NCBI RefSeq assembly: GCF_001513975.1
Contig: NZ_KQ947989.1
Span: 612,432-676,431 of the forward strand
Source of the DNA: Streptomyces curacoi
Lineage (GTDB): Bacteria; Actinomycetota; Actinomycetes; Streptomycetales; Streptomycetaceae
Direction: 5' to 3'
DNA length: 64,000 nt
Shown here: positions 1-8,642 of the stretch, piece after piece
Layout of the letters: each line of letters begins with the position of its first letter
Numbering within the stretch: position 1 is the first letter of the stretch
Program-made: the position numbers and the translations under genes
Notes under the pieces: model-generated
Told to the model about the DNA's origin: nothing
The model's input: the letters and a program-made list of their open reading frames with translations, nothing else
Database searches by the model: none

Positions 1-2812
1 TCTCGTCCGGGGTACGGACCGTGCCGTCGGCGTCGGTCACCCGCACCAGGCGCAGCCGGTTCTCGGTGAGGGTGCCGGTCTTGTCGAAGCAGATGGTGTC
101 CATCCGGCCGAGCGCCTCCAGGGTGCGCGGGGCCCGGACGAGGACTCCGCGGCGGCTCAGCCGGCGGGCGGCGGCGAGCTGCGCCACGGTCGCCACCAGC
201 GGCAGCCCTTCGGGCACGGCGGCTACGGCCACCGCCACCCCGCCGCTGACCGCCTGGCGGACCGGCGCGCCGCGCAGCAGCGACAGGGCGGTCACCCCGG
301 CGCCGCCCGCCAGGGTCAATGGCAGGGCCTTGTCGGTGAGTTCCCGCAGCCGGGCCTGGACGCCGGCGGACGGGGGCCGACGGGCGGCCAGGGACACGGC
401 CCGCGCGGCCTCCGTCCGCTCCCCGGTGTCCACCACGACGGCCCGCGCCTCGCCGGCCACCACGGTCGTGCCCTCGAACACCATGCAGCGGCGGTCGGGC
501 ACGGGGGCCTGCGGCGTCGGGTCGGTCGCCTTGGCGGCGGGCAGCGACTCCCCGGTGAGCGCGGACTCGTCCACCTCCAGGCCGTCCTCCCACAGCAGAC
601 GGGCGTCGGCGGGCACCACGTCGTCCGCCCGGAGCTCGATCACGTCGCCGGGCCGGAGCTTGGCGGCGTCCACGACGCGCGGCCGGGCCGACGGCTCCTG
701 GGCCGTGACGCGTGCTTTCTGCTTCTGCTTGGCCAGCAGCCCGGACAGCGCCCGCTCGGCCCGCATCCGCTGGATGCCGCCGACCAGCGCGTTCAGGTCG
801 AGCGCTCCGACGACCAGCAGCGCGTCCACGACCGAGCCGAGGATGGCTTCGGCGGCCGAGCCGACGGCGAGTACGGGGGTGAGGGGGTCGTCGAGCTCGC
901 CGCGCACGGCCCGGGCGAGCCGCAGCGGCCCGCTCAGCGGTGCGAACACGCGCTTTTGGCCCATCGTGCGGAGCGTCTTGCGCGCGCTGTCGGTGAGCTG
1001 CTCGGACAGGGTCGGCTCCGGGCCCTCCTCATGCTCCAGCCGGTCGCGGACCTCGGTGGGCTCCAGTTCGTGCCACGCCACGCGTGGCCGGGGGTGCGGG
1101 GCGCGGGCCGCGGCCACGCCGAGGGCCGCACGCGTGCCGGTCAGCAGGGCCCATGCCGCGCTCACGTCGACCGGCGTGTGGCGCAGTCCGGGCCATGGCG
1201 TACGGCGGCCACGCCGGGACTTGCCGATGGCCACGAGGATCCCGGACAGGGCGGCGCCGGACCGGGCCAGGGTCTGCGACCTGCGGCCCACCCCGCGTGC
1301 GGCGGGGACCGCGCGCAGCAGCCGCCACACGTCGGCCAGACCGTGCGAGGCCAGCACGTCCGCGCCCCAGACGACGGCGCCGTCCCGGTCGGTGAGGGTG
1401 ACCGCCACGTCACCGGCGAGCAGCCCGGTGAGGACGTCCTCGTCGTCCGGTCCCGGCCGGGCGACGGTGACGACGCAGCCGTCCTCCCCGCGCAACGCGT
1501 CCACCACCTCGCTCAGCGGCCGCTCGTCGCGCACCACCTGGTCGGCGAGCGTCGTGAAATCGGCCAGGGCCGGGTCGTCCACCATCACGACACGCAGCCC
1601 CGCGCGCCGCGCCGCGTCCAGCACGGCCTCCGCCCACGGGTCCGCGCCCGCACCAGGGGTGCGCAGCGCGCTCGGATGCAGGACGACCGTGTCGGCCATC
1701 TCCAGCTGTCGCAGCCGTTCGGTGTCCCGCACCAGGACGCCGGTGCGCGACAGCGCGGAACTCAGTACGGCGTGGAAGGCCGCGGGGCCGTAGCGCGCGG
1801 CCTTGGGGGAGCCCGCGAGCACTGCCTCCGCGGCCTCGGTGCCGTCGTGTTTGACCAGCAGTGTGGCCAGGGCGCCCACCAGGCTGCCGGCCTCGGCGTG
1901 CGCGGCGTACTCCTGGGCCGGGGACGTGCGCAGCGGCGGGCGCGGGCACTGGTTCCCGGCCAGGCTGCACCGGTCGGGCACACAGACCTCGTCGTGGACC
2001 ATGTCGAACGCCGCCGCGCGGGCCACCGTCTCCCACAGCTGGAGAGAGCGCAGCGCACCGTCGAGCACCAGCGCGGTCGGGGTCCGGCCGGCGCCGTGGA
2101 CGGCCGCGTTCACGACGGCCAGCGCCACATCCATGCGGGAGCGGCCGAGCCGGGCCCGCAGCCAGCCGCGAAAGCGCGGGTTCTCCCGCAGCAGCGTCAC
2201 CAGCGCGGTCACCGCCCGGGGCGTGGTGGGCAGGCGCAGGCCGTACCCGATGAACGCGGCCGCGATGCCGATCCCGTCGGCGGCGAGCGTCGTGGCGGCG
2301 GCCCGCACTCCCGCGGGGTCGGCCGGGTGGACGACCTCCTCCACGGCCTCGTCCGTCTGGGCCAAGCCGTGCCGGGCCGCGATCTCGGACGCCTTCTCGA
2401 CCACCCGGTCGCTGACCGACTCCTCGATGGCGGTCACCACCAGCCGGCTCAGTCCGCCGTCCCAGTACGCCAGCGCCACGTCGGGCCGCTCCGCCAGCGC
2501 CGCGGCGACCCGGCGTGCCGCGCGCTCCGTCCCGCCCTCCTGCCGGACCCGGTCCGGCGCCGCGGGCCGCAGTGCGAGGTGCGTCCGTGTGCCGGACCGC
2601 CAGGGGTGCGGGCGCAGGGGCAGGGTGTTGCGGGCGACCCGCACGACGCGCGCCGCGGTGTCCACGCTCCGTACTCCTGCCCGGGCCGTGCCGGCCATGG
2701 CGCCGGCGGCGACTCCCACCGCGGGGGCCGCGCCTCTGGCGAGCAGCCGGGGCCCGGCCGCGGCCAGCCCGGCCGCGGCGGCCACCGGACGTGTGAGCAG
2801 TCCCAGAACCAT
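1..2812 (-). CDS. Cation-transporting P-type ATPase, CtpI-like (partial, C-terminus outside window)
   Basis: This is the N-terminal ~937 residues of an integral-membrane, ATP-driven cation pump. The frame reads through the P-type phosphorylation motif DKTGTLTE near residue 900, preceded by the actuator TGES motif (ALTGESLP) and by the PEGLP-type transmembrane motif (VPEGLPLVATVAQLAAARRL), in normal family order. About 480-500 residues precede the pump core. Such a long N-terminal region is typical of the actinobacterial CtpI/CtpH-type pumps and not of heavy-metal CPx ATPases; no CxxC metal-binding domain is visible. The start is the ATG at 2812, after a purine-rich GAGGGCGAGC stretch. The ATP-binding half and remaining membrane helices lie left of the window. 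The transported ion cannot be told from sequence. Confidence 0.85.
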   Translation of the reverse strand, partial: MVLGLLTRPVAAAAGLAAAGPRLLARGAAPAVGVAAGAMAGTARAGVRSVDTAARVVRVARNTLPLRPHPWRSGTRTHLALRPAAPDRVRQEGGTERAARRVAAALAERPDVALAYWDGGLSRLVVTAIEESVSDRVVEKASEIAARHGLAQTDEAVEEVVHPADPAGVRAAATTLAADGIGIAAAFIGYGLRLPTTPRAVTALVTLLRENPRFRGWLRARLGRSRMDVALAVVNAAVHGAGRTPTALVLDGALRSLQLWETVARAAAFDMVHDEVCVPDRCSLAGNQCPRPPLRTSPAQEYAAHAEAGSLVGALATLLVKHDGTEAAEAVLAGSPKAARYGPAAFHAVLSSALSRTGVLVRDTERLRQLEMADTVVLHPSALRTPGAGADPWAEAVLDAARRAGLRVVMVDDPALADFTTLADQVVRDERPLSEVVDALRGEDGCVVTVARPGPDDEDVLTGLLAGDVAVTLTDRDGAVVWGADVLASHGLADVWRLLRAVPAARGVGRRSQTLARSGAALSGILVAIGKSRRGRRTPWPGLRHTPVDVSAAWALLTGTRAALGVAAARAPHPRPRVAWHELEPTEVRDRLEHEEGPEPTLSEQLTDSARKTLRTMGQKRVFAPLSGPLRLARAVRGELDDPLTPVLAVGSAAEAILGSVVDALLVVGALDLNALVGGIQRMRAERALSGLLAKQKQKARVTAQEPSARPRVVDAAKLRPGDVIELRADDVVPADARLLWEDGLEVDESALTGESLPAAKATDPTPQAPVPDRRCMVFEGTTVVAGEARAVVVDTGERTEAARAVSLAARRPPSAGVQARLRELTDKALPLTLAGGAGVTALSLLRGAPVRQAVSGGVAVAVAAVPEGLPLVATVAQLAAARRLSRRGVLVRAPRTLEALGRMDTICFDKTGTLTENRLRLVRVTDADGTVRTPDE

Positions 2813-2957
2813 CGCTCGCCCTCGCTCCACCTCGATCGACATCGTCCTGCGTGCGGCCCGGGTTCCCGCAAAACGGCATGTCATCCGCGCACACGGCCCT
2901 GACGTGCCATTTCCGGGCCCCGTAGCCGCGGCTGACCGCGTGGGGCGGGACAGGGCG

Positions 2958-2986
2958 GTGGCCGGGGGCGGCACACCCCCGGCCAC
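2958..2986 (-). terminator. Hairpin downstream of the esterase gene
   Basis: Arms GTGGCCGGGGG and CCCCCGGCCAC surround a short loop, 20 bp past the esterase stop on the minus strand. There is no clear U-tract, as is common in streptomycetes. It probably ends the GH62-esterase transcript. Confidence 0.6.
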
Positions 2987-3005
2987 TCCTCGATGTCCAG
3001 GAAGG

Positions 3006-4352
3006 TCAACCGGCCGTGCAGGCCGTCCCGTTGAGGGTGAAGGCGCCGGGCGCGGCACTGTTCCCGCTGTGGTTCGCCTGGTAGCCGATGCTGACGCGGG
3101 CCCCGGGCGCGAGCGCCGCGTTGTACGAGGCGTTGGTCGCCGTCACCGCGCCGGAGGCCGGGGCGTACGCGGCTCCCCAGCCGTTGGTGATCGTCTGGCC
3201 GGACGGCAGGGGGAAGCCGAGCTTCCAGCCGTTGATCGACGTGGTGCTCGTGTTGGTGATCGTCAGGGTGGCGGTCAGTCCCGTGTTCCAGGCGTTGGTG
3301 GTGGCGGTCACCTTGCAGGCGCCGGGCTGGGGCTGGGGTGCGGGGCCGCCGCTGTCGAGGCCGAAGAAGGTGAGGACCCGGGCCGCCATGCCGTGGCTGT
3401 ACAGGTTGTGGCCGACGCCCTGGAGGCTGATCGCCTCGACGGGGGCCCGGTCACCGGTGCCGCCGTAGCGGGTGCGGGTCCAGCCGGACTGGGGCGTGTC
3501 CGTGGCGGCCGGGGTCTGGGCGACGCGCTGGACGTCGGTCCACTGCTCGATCATCTCCCCGAAGTTGGGGTAGCGCAGCACGTCGTCCTCGGTGCCGTGC
3601 CACAGCTGCATCCGCGGCCGGGGCCCGGTGTAGCCGGGGTAGGCGCCGCGCACCAGGTCGCCCCACTGCTGCGGGGTGCGGTTCACGGTGCCGCCCGCAC
3701 AGGCGCTGTTCCACTCGGAGCCGTCGGTGGTGGCGAAGCAGCCGAAGGGCACGCCCGAGAAGGCGGCGCCCGCGGCGAACACGTCGGGGTAGTCGCCGAG
3801 CAGGACGTTGGTCATCATCGCGCCGGAGGAGATGCCGGTGGCGAAGATCCGGCTGGTGTCGGCGTCGTAGGTGCGCACCGTCCAGTCGATCATCGACTTG
3901 ATGCCGACCGGGTCGCTGCCGCCGCCCCGCTTCAGCGCCTGGGGCGAGGAGACGTCGAAGCACTTGCTGCTGCGGGTGACGGACGGGTAGACCACGACGA
4001 AGCCGTACTGGTCGGCGAGCGTGTCGTACTCGGTGCCGTTGTACATGTCCGGGCCCGAGCCGGTGCACCAGTGCACGGCCACCAGCACCGCCGGGTTGGC
4101 GGTGACCGTGTCCGGCACGTACAGGTACATCCGCAGGTTGCTGGGGTTGGTGCCGAAGCCCGTGATCTCGGTGAGCGTCGCGGTGGGGACGACGTCGGCG
4201 GCCTCGGTGCGGGCGGCGGCCGCGGGGGCGGTGACGAGCAGTGCCGCGAGCAGCGGCAGGAGCGCTCCGAGCAGGGCGACGAGCGGCGCGCGCAGGGGTC
4301 TGCTCACGGTGGTGCGGGCGGGGGTGGGCACGTCCTGGTCCCTTCTGGTCAC
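3006..4352 (-). CDS. Secreted CE1/PHB-depolymerase-type esterase with C-terminal CBM2
   Basis: Predicted extracellular serine esterase of the LpqC/poly(3-hydroxybutyrate) depolymerase family (carbohydrate esterase family 1), most likely removing acetyl or feruloyl groups from xylan. Residues ~1-47 are a Sec signal peptide with an RR-containing N-region and a long Ala/Leu core. The nucleophile elbow GISSG lies near residue 172; the candidate acid is in WHGTEDD and the histidine in GVGHNLYSHG. A Pro-Gln linker leads to a family 2 carbohydrate-binding module (~residues 345-448) with a Cys at each end and conserved Trp residues (NAWNTG, NGWKLGF, NGWGA). It starts only 25 bp after the GH62 stop, so the two hemicellulases are probably co-transcribed. 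A true PHB depolymerase is possible, but the CBM2 and the neighbour favour xylan side-chain removal. Confidence 0.85.
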   Translation of the reverse strand: MTRRDQDVPTPARTTVSRPLRAPLVALLGALLPLLAALLVTAPAAAARTEAADVVPTATLTEITGFGTNPSNLRMYLYVPDTVTANPAVLVAVHWCTGSGPDMYNGTEYDTLADQYGFVVVYPSVTRSSKCFDVSSPQALKRGGGSDPVGIKSMIDWTVRTYDADTSRIFATGISSGAMMTNVLLGDYPDVFAAGAAFSGVPFGCFATTDGSEWNSACAGGTVNRTPQQWGDLVRGAYPGYTGPRPRMQLWHGTEDDVLRYPNFGEMIEQWTDVQRVAQTPAATDTPQSGWTRTRYGGTGDRAPVEAISLQGVGHNLYSHGMAARVLTFFGLDSGGPAPQPQPGACKVTATTNAWNTGLTATLTITNTSTTSINGWKLGFPLPSGQTITNGWGAAYAPASGAVTATNASYNAALAPGARVSIGYQANHSGNSAAPGAFTLNGTACTAG

Positions 4353-4377
4353 GGCTCGTGGACGTGGTGCGGCTTGC

Positions 4378-5475
4378 TCAGCAGGAGGAGTTCGTCTGGG
4401 TCACCAGGCCGAGCCTCCAGGGCAGTTGGGAGTAGTCGCCGCTCGCGGCGGGGTCCATCCCCTGGTACAGGAAGCGCAGGCGGCACGGGTTGATCGTGAG
4501 CGTCTGGTCGACGCCGTCCCGGATCATCTCGCCGTGGCTGAAGTCCGTGGTCCAGGCGGGCCGGCCCGGCCCGAAGGTCACGTTGGCGGAGCGGATGAAG
4601 GGGTTGGCCTCGGTCTCCGCCAGCGGTGTCCACGCACCGCCGAGCCTGTCCGCCGTCCAGGCGCGGAAGTAGCGTCGCCAGTCGGAGCCGGTGGCCAGCG
4701 CCTCGACGAGCATGAGGTACTTGCCGGTGGTGCCGAGGCGGTAGACGTTGCTGCCCTCGAAGAGGTCGAAGCGGTTGGGCTCGGACAGGACGATGGTGGT
4801 GTCGCGGAAGCCGTTCGGGAACTCGGCGACCGTGGTGCGCGAGCGGTACTCGTGGCCGTTGCCGTCGGAGGAGAACAGATAGCAGTCGGTGTCGTCGCAG
4901 ATGACCCAGTAGTCGAGCCAGCCGCCCGGGCCCTTGTTCTGCGTGACGATCGGCGGCTCGGCGTCGAAGAAGTTCCGAGGAGCGCTCCAGCTGCCCGGGT
5001 CCGCCGGGTCATTGCTGGTGGAGAAGGAGGGCAGCGGGGTCTGGTAGACCATGTACCACTTCTTCTGCGGCGCGAAGTAGAACACCTGGGGAGCGGCGGC
5101 GTACCGGTTGCCGATGGCGGGGTTGGTGTCGAGGAAGGTCTGCGGTGCGGCGGCGGCCTGGGACCAGTCGGCGAAGCTGGTGTGGGCCAGGCTCCACCGG
5201 CCGGAGGTGTCGGCCGTCGTCATGTAGACATGCCAACGGTGGCCGTACCGGAAGACCGTGGGGTCCTTCACGGAGACGATCGGGTGGCCGGCGTCCGGCT
5301 TGGGCGCGATCAGCGGTCCGCTGGAGGACCAGGCGAAGGAGCTGGGCAGCGGCCCGGCCCGGTCCGCCGCCGGGCCGCTGGCGACCGCGCGGTCCGGGGA
5401 TACGGCCACCGCTCCGAAGGCCAGCAGGATGAGCACCATCCCGCTGATCAACGTACGCATATGTGGAGTCGGCAT
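4378..5475 (-). CDS. Secreted GH62 alpha-L-arabinofuranosidase
   Basis: Exported enzyme removing L-arabinose side chains from arabinoxylan. After a signal peptide (residues ~1-35, hydrophobic LISGMVLILLAFGAVAV) the protein is one five-bladed propeller domain of family GH62: SSFAWSSSGPLIAPKPDAGH, the catalytic-region VSVKDPTVFRYGHRWHVYMT, and the late CRLRFLYQGMDP. There is no separate binding module; one is on the neighbouring esterase. The ATG at 5475 is preferred over an upstream ATG at 5514 because AGGGCGAG sits just before it and the signal peptide then starts normally. A CebR-like palindrome lies 62-75 bp upstream, so repression by a LacI-family regulator relieved by xylan/cellulose oligosaccharides is likely. 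Confidence 0.9.
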   Translation of the reverse strand: MPTPHMRTLISGMVLILLAFGAVAVSPDRAVASGPAADRAGPLPSSFAWSSSGPLIAPKPDAGHPIVSVKDPTVFRYGHRWHVYMTTADTSGRWSLAHTSFADWSQAAAAPQTFLDTNPAIGNRYAAAPQVFYFAPQKKWYMVYQTPLPSFSTSNDPADPGSWSAPRNFFDAEPPIVTQNKGPGGWLDYWVICDDTDCYLFSSDGNGHEYRSRTTVAEFPNGFRDTTIVLSEPNRFDLFEGSNVYRLGTTGKYLMLVEALATGSDWRRYFRAWTADRLGGAWTPLAETEANPFIRSANVTFGPGRPAWTTDFSHGEMIRDGVDQTLTINPCRLRFLYQGMDPAASGDYSQLPWRLGLVTQTNSSC

Positions 5476-5536
5476 TGACTCGCCCTCTCGCCGGGGAAGC
5501 GTCCGCAGGGGCATGGTGACATGGACACGCCCTTCA

Positions 5537-5550
5537 TGGAAGCGCTCCCA
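5537..5550. promoter_or_regulatory. CebR/LacI-type operator upstream of the GH62 gene
   Basis: TGGAAGCGCTCCCA differs at one position from TGGGAGCGCTCCCA, the known target of the cellobiose-responsive repressor CebR in streptomycetes. It lies in the 5' region of the minus-strand GH62 gene. Confidence 0.65.
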
Positions 5551-5613
5551 CGCGCGGGGGCGAGAGAGCCCTTACCCTCCACGAGGACTGGCTGAGTTCT
5601 TGTGCGCAAAGCA

Positions 5614-5642
5614 TTGACCAGAAAGCGCTTGCCCCCTACGTT
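5614..5642 (+). promoter_or_regulatory. Predicted promoter of the pectate lyase pair with a LacI-type core between -35 and -10
   Basis: TTGACC (5614-5619) is 17 bp from TACGTT (5637-5642). The spacer contains AAGCGCTT (5623-5630), the core of LacI-family sites in this genus. Repressor binding there would occlude polymerase. This is inference from sequence only. Confidence 0.4.
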
Positions 5643-5772
5643 CCGTTCAACAGTGTGACCGAGCCGCATCGCCGCACCCCCACACGGTCACACTGCCCGC
5701 GCGCGGCGTTCCACTTGCCACACATAGTTCACGTACATGATCGAGCAAGCCCTTCCGAAGGGATGCACCCGC

Positions 5773-6753
5773 ATGCGCACTCTCCCCCCACGTGCACGCC
5801 CGCAAAGAACCACCCTGGTGACTGCCGCCGCAGCCGCCCTCGCCACCGCGGCCGTCATCGTGCTGCCCCAGCCGGCCGGGGCGGCGGAAACCTCGCCCGT
5901 CGGGTTCGGCGCCGGGACGACCGGTGGCGGCAGCGCCTCGCCGGTCACCGTCTCGACCCTGGCCGCCTTCAAGTCGGCGGTGACCGGCAACTCGGCCAAG
6001 GTCGTCCGGGTCAACGGCCTGATCCCGCTGAGCGGTCAGGTGGACGTCGGGTCCCACACCACGGTGCTGGGCGTCGGTTCGGCGTCCGGGTTCACCGGGG
6101 GCGGGCTGCGGCTGAAGAACGTCACCAACGTGGTCGTCCGGAACCTGAACATCAGCAAGCCGGTGGCGCCGTCCGACGGCATCACGGTCCAGGCGTCGAC
6201 GAAGGTGTGGATCGACCACAACTCCTTCTCGGCCGACCGCGATCACGACAAGGACTACTACGACGGCCTGCTGGACATCAACCACGGCTCGGACAACGTC
6301 ACGGTGTCCTGGAACACCTTCAAGGACCACTTCAAGGGCTCACTCGTCGGCCACAGCGACAACAACGCCTCCGAGGACACCGGCCACCTGAAGGTGACGT
6401 ACCACCACAACCACTTCAGCAACGTCCACTCGCGCATCCCCAGCCTGCGCTTCGGCACCGGGCACTTCTACAACAACTACGTGGCCGGCGCGGACACCGC
6501 CTGCCACTCGCGCATGGGCGCCCAGATGCTCGTGGAGAACAACGTCTTCCGTGACACGAAGATCGCTGTGACCACGAACCGCAGCAGTGACGTCGACGGC
6601 TACGCCAATCTGCGCGGCAACGATCTCGGCGGGGCCGCGACCGAGATCTCCCGGGTCGGCACCTTCACCGCGCCGCCCTACGGCTACACCGCGGAGTCCG
6701 CGTCCACCGTCGTCACCTCGGTGACGTCCGGCGCGGGCGCCGGAAAGATCTGA
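5773..6753 (+). CDS. Secreted pectate lyase, family PL1
   Basis: Calcium-dependent beta-elimination of polygalacturonate outside the cell. The 326-residue product has a Sec signal peptide (RTTLVTAAAAALATAAVIVLPQPAGAA) followed by a right-handed parallel beta-helix. Family signatures are present: KVWIDHNSF (vWiDH), the calcium-site region DHDKDYYDGLLDINHGSDNVTVSWN, and RIPSLRFG, which carries the catalytic arginine (RxPxxR). The ATG at 5773 is chosen because AAGGG stands 9-13 nt upstream and the signal peptide then starts MRTL; an in-frame ATG at 5737 would add 12 residues without an evident binding site. The PL3 lyase follows after 31 bp, so both are probably one transcript, diverging from the GH62 unit. 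Confidence 0.92.
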   Translation: MRTLPPRARPQRTTLVTAAAAALATAAVIVLPQPAGAAETSPVGFGAGTTGGGSASPVTVSTLAAFKSAVTGNSAKVVRVNGLIPLSGQVDVGSHTTVLGVGSASGFTGGGLRLKNVTNVVVRNLNISKPVAPSDGITVQASTKVWIDHNSFSADRDHDKDYYDGLLDINHGSDNVTVSWNTFKDHFKGSLVGHSDNNASEDTGHLKVTYHHNHFSNVHSRIPSLRFGTGHFYNNYVAGADTACHSRMGAQMLVENNVFRDTKIAVTTNRSSDVDGYANLRGNDLGGAATEISRVGTFTAPPYGYTAESASTVVTSVTSGAGAGKI

Positions 6754-6784
6754 CCACCCCCCAACTGGAAGAAGGCATCGGGAC

Positions 6785-7567
6785 ATGACTTCACCAGCAA
6801 AGCCCCACGCCCGCCGGCGCGCACTGACCGGCGGTCTGGCCGCACTCGGCCTCTCATCTGTCATGATCACGACAGTAGGGGTCCCGCCGGCGAGCGCCGC
6901 CACCTGGCCGAGGCCCAGCAGCAGCCAGCCGGTGAGCTCCACCATCAACGTCTCCGGCGTGCGGGACGGCGGCATGGTCCGCTACTACGGCAGCGGCGAC
7001 CTGGCCGGCGACGGCCAGGAGGAGGGCCAGGACCCGATCTTCAAGCTCGCGCCCGGCGCGACGCTGAAGAACGTCATCATCGGCGCGCCCGGCGCCGACG
7101 GCATCCACTGCGAGGGCAGCTGCACGCTGCAGAACGTGTGGTGGGAGGACGTCGGCGAGGACGCCGCCACCTTCCGGGGCGGCTCCACGTACAACGTGAT
7201 CGGCGGCGGCGCCAAGAAGGCCGCCGACAAGGTGTTCCAGCACAACGGGCCCGGCACGGTGAACATCTCCAACTTCGCCGTCAGCGAGTTCAAGACCTTC
7301 TACCGCTCGTGCGGCGACTGCTCCACGCAGCACACGCGCAAGGTCAACCTCAGCAACATCGAGGTGACCGGCACGGGATCCACCGCCCGCCTCGTCGGCA
7401 TCAACGTGAACCGCAACGACGTGGCGACACTGCGCGGCATCACGATCCTGAACGACGCCGGCCGCAAGGTCATCCCCTGCCAGAAGTACAACAACAACAC
7501 CGCGGTGGGTACGGGGCCCGACAGCAAGAACTGCCTGTACTCCAACTCGGACATCACCTACAGGTAG
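6785..7567 (+). CDS. Secreted pectate lyase, family PL3
   Basis: A small (260-residue) extracellular pectate lyase. The signal peptide (residues ~1-39) has an arginine run, ARRRALTGGLAALGL, that could use either Sec or Tat. The mature part is a short beta-helix with PL3 hallmarks: GADGIHCEGSC, VWWEDVGEDAATFRG, the KKAADKVFQHNG segment, and paired cysteines (CGDC). PL3 enzymes act on low-methylated pectin and complement the upstream PL1. A 16-bp hairpin follows 36 bp after the stop, closing the two-gene unit. Confidence 0.92.
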   Translation: MTSPAKPHARRRALTGGLAALGLSSVMITTVGVPPASAATWPRPSSSQPVSSTINVSGVRDGGMVRYYGSGDLAGDGQEEGQDPIFKLAPGATLKNVIIGAPGADGIHCEGSCTLQNVWWEDVGEDAATFRGGSTYNVIGGGAKKAADKVFQHNGPGTVNISNFAVSEFKTFYRSCGDCSTQHTRKVNLSNIEVTGTGSTARLVGINVNRNDVATLRGITILNDAGRKVIPCQKYNNNTAVGTGPDSKNCLYSNSDITYR

Positions 7568-7602
7568 CCGCACCAGCAGGTAGTCCCCCCAACACGGTGG
7601 AG

Positions 7603-7645
7603 GCGGCCGTCCGAAGCGTCCCCGCACGGCGCTTCGTACGGCCGC
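7603..7645 (+). terminator. Strong hairpin after PL3
   Basis: GCGGCCGTCCGAAGCG and CGCTTCGTACGGCCGC pair over 16 bp with one mismatch and an 11-nt loop. It lies between convergent genes and could act on both strands. Confidence 0.8.
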
Positions 7646-7662
7646 CGCGGCATTGGCGGCGA

Positions 7663-7850
7663 CACGCGCGCGTAAGTCATCGGTCGGGGCTGTCGACTCG
7701 GGGCTGTCGACTCGGGATTGACGACTCGGGGTTGTCGACCGCTACGCGCGCGTACACCCTCGCTCGCGTTCAGCGTCCTCCACGCGCGCGTACGTCCTCG
7801 GTCGGGTCGACCTGGCGGCCGCCGTGCGCGCGTACCGTCTCGGCCACCTC
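7663..7850. repeat. Two interleaved short repeat families around the 3' end of the paaX-like gene
   Basis: The unit CGCGCGCGTAcgtcctcggtcg occurs, with variation, at about 7663, 7744, 7782 and 7824. Between the first two copies (7690-7740) lies a 14-bp tandem array (CTGTCGACTCGGGG and variants, about 3.5 copies). The last two long-repeat copies are inside the coding sequence and the others lie beyond its stop. It is not a CRISPR array: units are short, imperfect and unevenly spaced. Confidence 0.75.
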
Positions 7851-8567
7851 CCGCCGGTAGTCCGCGTACGCGGCGCGCAGCCGTGCGCCCGGCCAGTCGG
7901 CCGGGAGGAGTTCGGGCGGCAGCACCGGATCGGCGAGCAGGTGTCGTACGACGGCCGCGAAGGCGGTGAAGCGTTCGGAGGGGTGGCGTGCTCGGCCGAC
8001 TTGGGCGAGCAGGGCGCGTCCCGTACCGGCCCACGCGTCCAGCGGCCACAGGCTCGCGGCGAGCTCGCGGGCGGGCCGCTCGGGGCGGGCCGTGCAGCGC
8101 TCGGCCACCTGGCCGAGGTCGTCCGGCAGGGGCCGGAGCAGATTGGCCGGCCGCAGCCAGACGCCCTCCCTGAGTTCGGCGAGCCGGAGGCGGGCCAACT
8201 CGGTGCGCAGTTCCGCCCGTTCGGCGGGGCCTCGGCCCGTGGCCGTGACCACGACCATCTCCCAGTCGCCGTCCCAGGGCAGGGTCTCGGGGTGGACGGC
8301 GTCGTCCTGGCGTCGCTGGCGTTCCAGCAGCCGGTCGCTCAGCCGGTAGACCGTGTCCGCCCGCCGCAGGTCCCCGGCCGCCACCATCCGGCTGAGCGCG
8401 GCCCGCACGGTGGACCCCGCGATCCCGAACGGCTCCACGCAGCGCACCAGGTCCTTCACCGGCAGCTCGGGCGGATGCAACCCCAGCAACAGGCTCAGGA
8501 CGACCGACCGGGCGGACAGCGGGCGCAGTTCCACCTCGTCGGCCTGCGGTGACGGGTTGTTCGGCAT
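7770..8567 (-). CDS. PaaX-family transcriptional regulator
   Basis: A ~265-residue protein with the PaaX layout: an N-terminal winged helix (residues ~17-75, LSARSVVLSLLLGLHPPELPVKDLVRCVEPFGIAGSTVRAALSRMVAAGDL), a central PaaX domain (WDGDWEMVVVTATGRGPAERAELRTELARLRLAELREGVWLRPANL), and a C-terminal four-helix part. Members repress phenylacetate or other aromatic/acyl-CoA genes and respond to acyl-CoA ligands. It is divergent from an AidB-like acyl-CoA dehydrogenase, the more likely target; the paa operon is 18 kb away. The last ~24 residues (AHGGRQVDPTEDVRARGGR) are encoded by a DNA repeat that continues past the stop, so the tail is probably an add-on. The start is ATG at 8567; a GTG two codons upstream is also possible. 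Confidence 0.85.
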   Translation of the reverse strand: MPNNPSPQADEVELRPLSARSVVLSLLLGLHPPELPVKDLVRCVEPFGIAGSTVRAALSRMVAAGDLRRADTVYRLSDRLLERQRRQDDAVHPETLPWDGDWEMVVVTATGRGPAERAELRTELARLRLAELREGVWLRPANLLRPLPDDLGQVAERCTARPERPARELAASLWPLDAWAGTGRALLAQVGRARHPSERFTAFAAVVRHLLADPVLPPELLPADWPGARLRAAYADYRREVAETVRAHGGRQVDPTEDVRARGGR

Positions 8568-8598
8568 GGTCACGACTGTACGGGGCGGAGGCGGCGTA

Positions 8599-8628
8599 TT
8601 ACAGGATTGCTGCGGTCGCAGTCATAGT
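8599..8628 (+). promoter_or_regulatory. Predicted promoter of the acyl-CoA dehydrogenase gene with an inverted repeat in the spacer
   Basis: TTACAG (8599-8604) and CATAGT (8623-8628) are 18 bp apart. The spacer contains CTGCG-GT-CGCAG (8610-8621), a possible site for the divergent PaaX-type regulator. The ATG at 8643 would leave a very short leader. Confidence 0.35.
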
Positions 8629-8642
8629 GCAACACTGGCGGT

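Noticed and set aside
1410..2894. 494-residue minus-strand open frame over the P-type ATPase
   Set aside because: Its translation is repetitive Arg/Gly/Ala without motifs, while the neighbouring frame gives a continuous P-type ATPase from 2812 to the window edge.
7690..7740. Tandem repeats considered as a CRISPR array
   Set aside because: 14-bp units with no spacers and no cas genes nearby.
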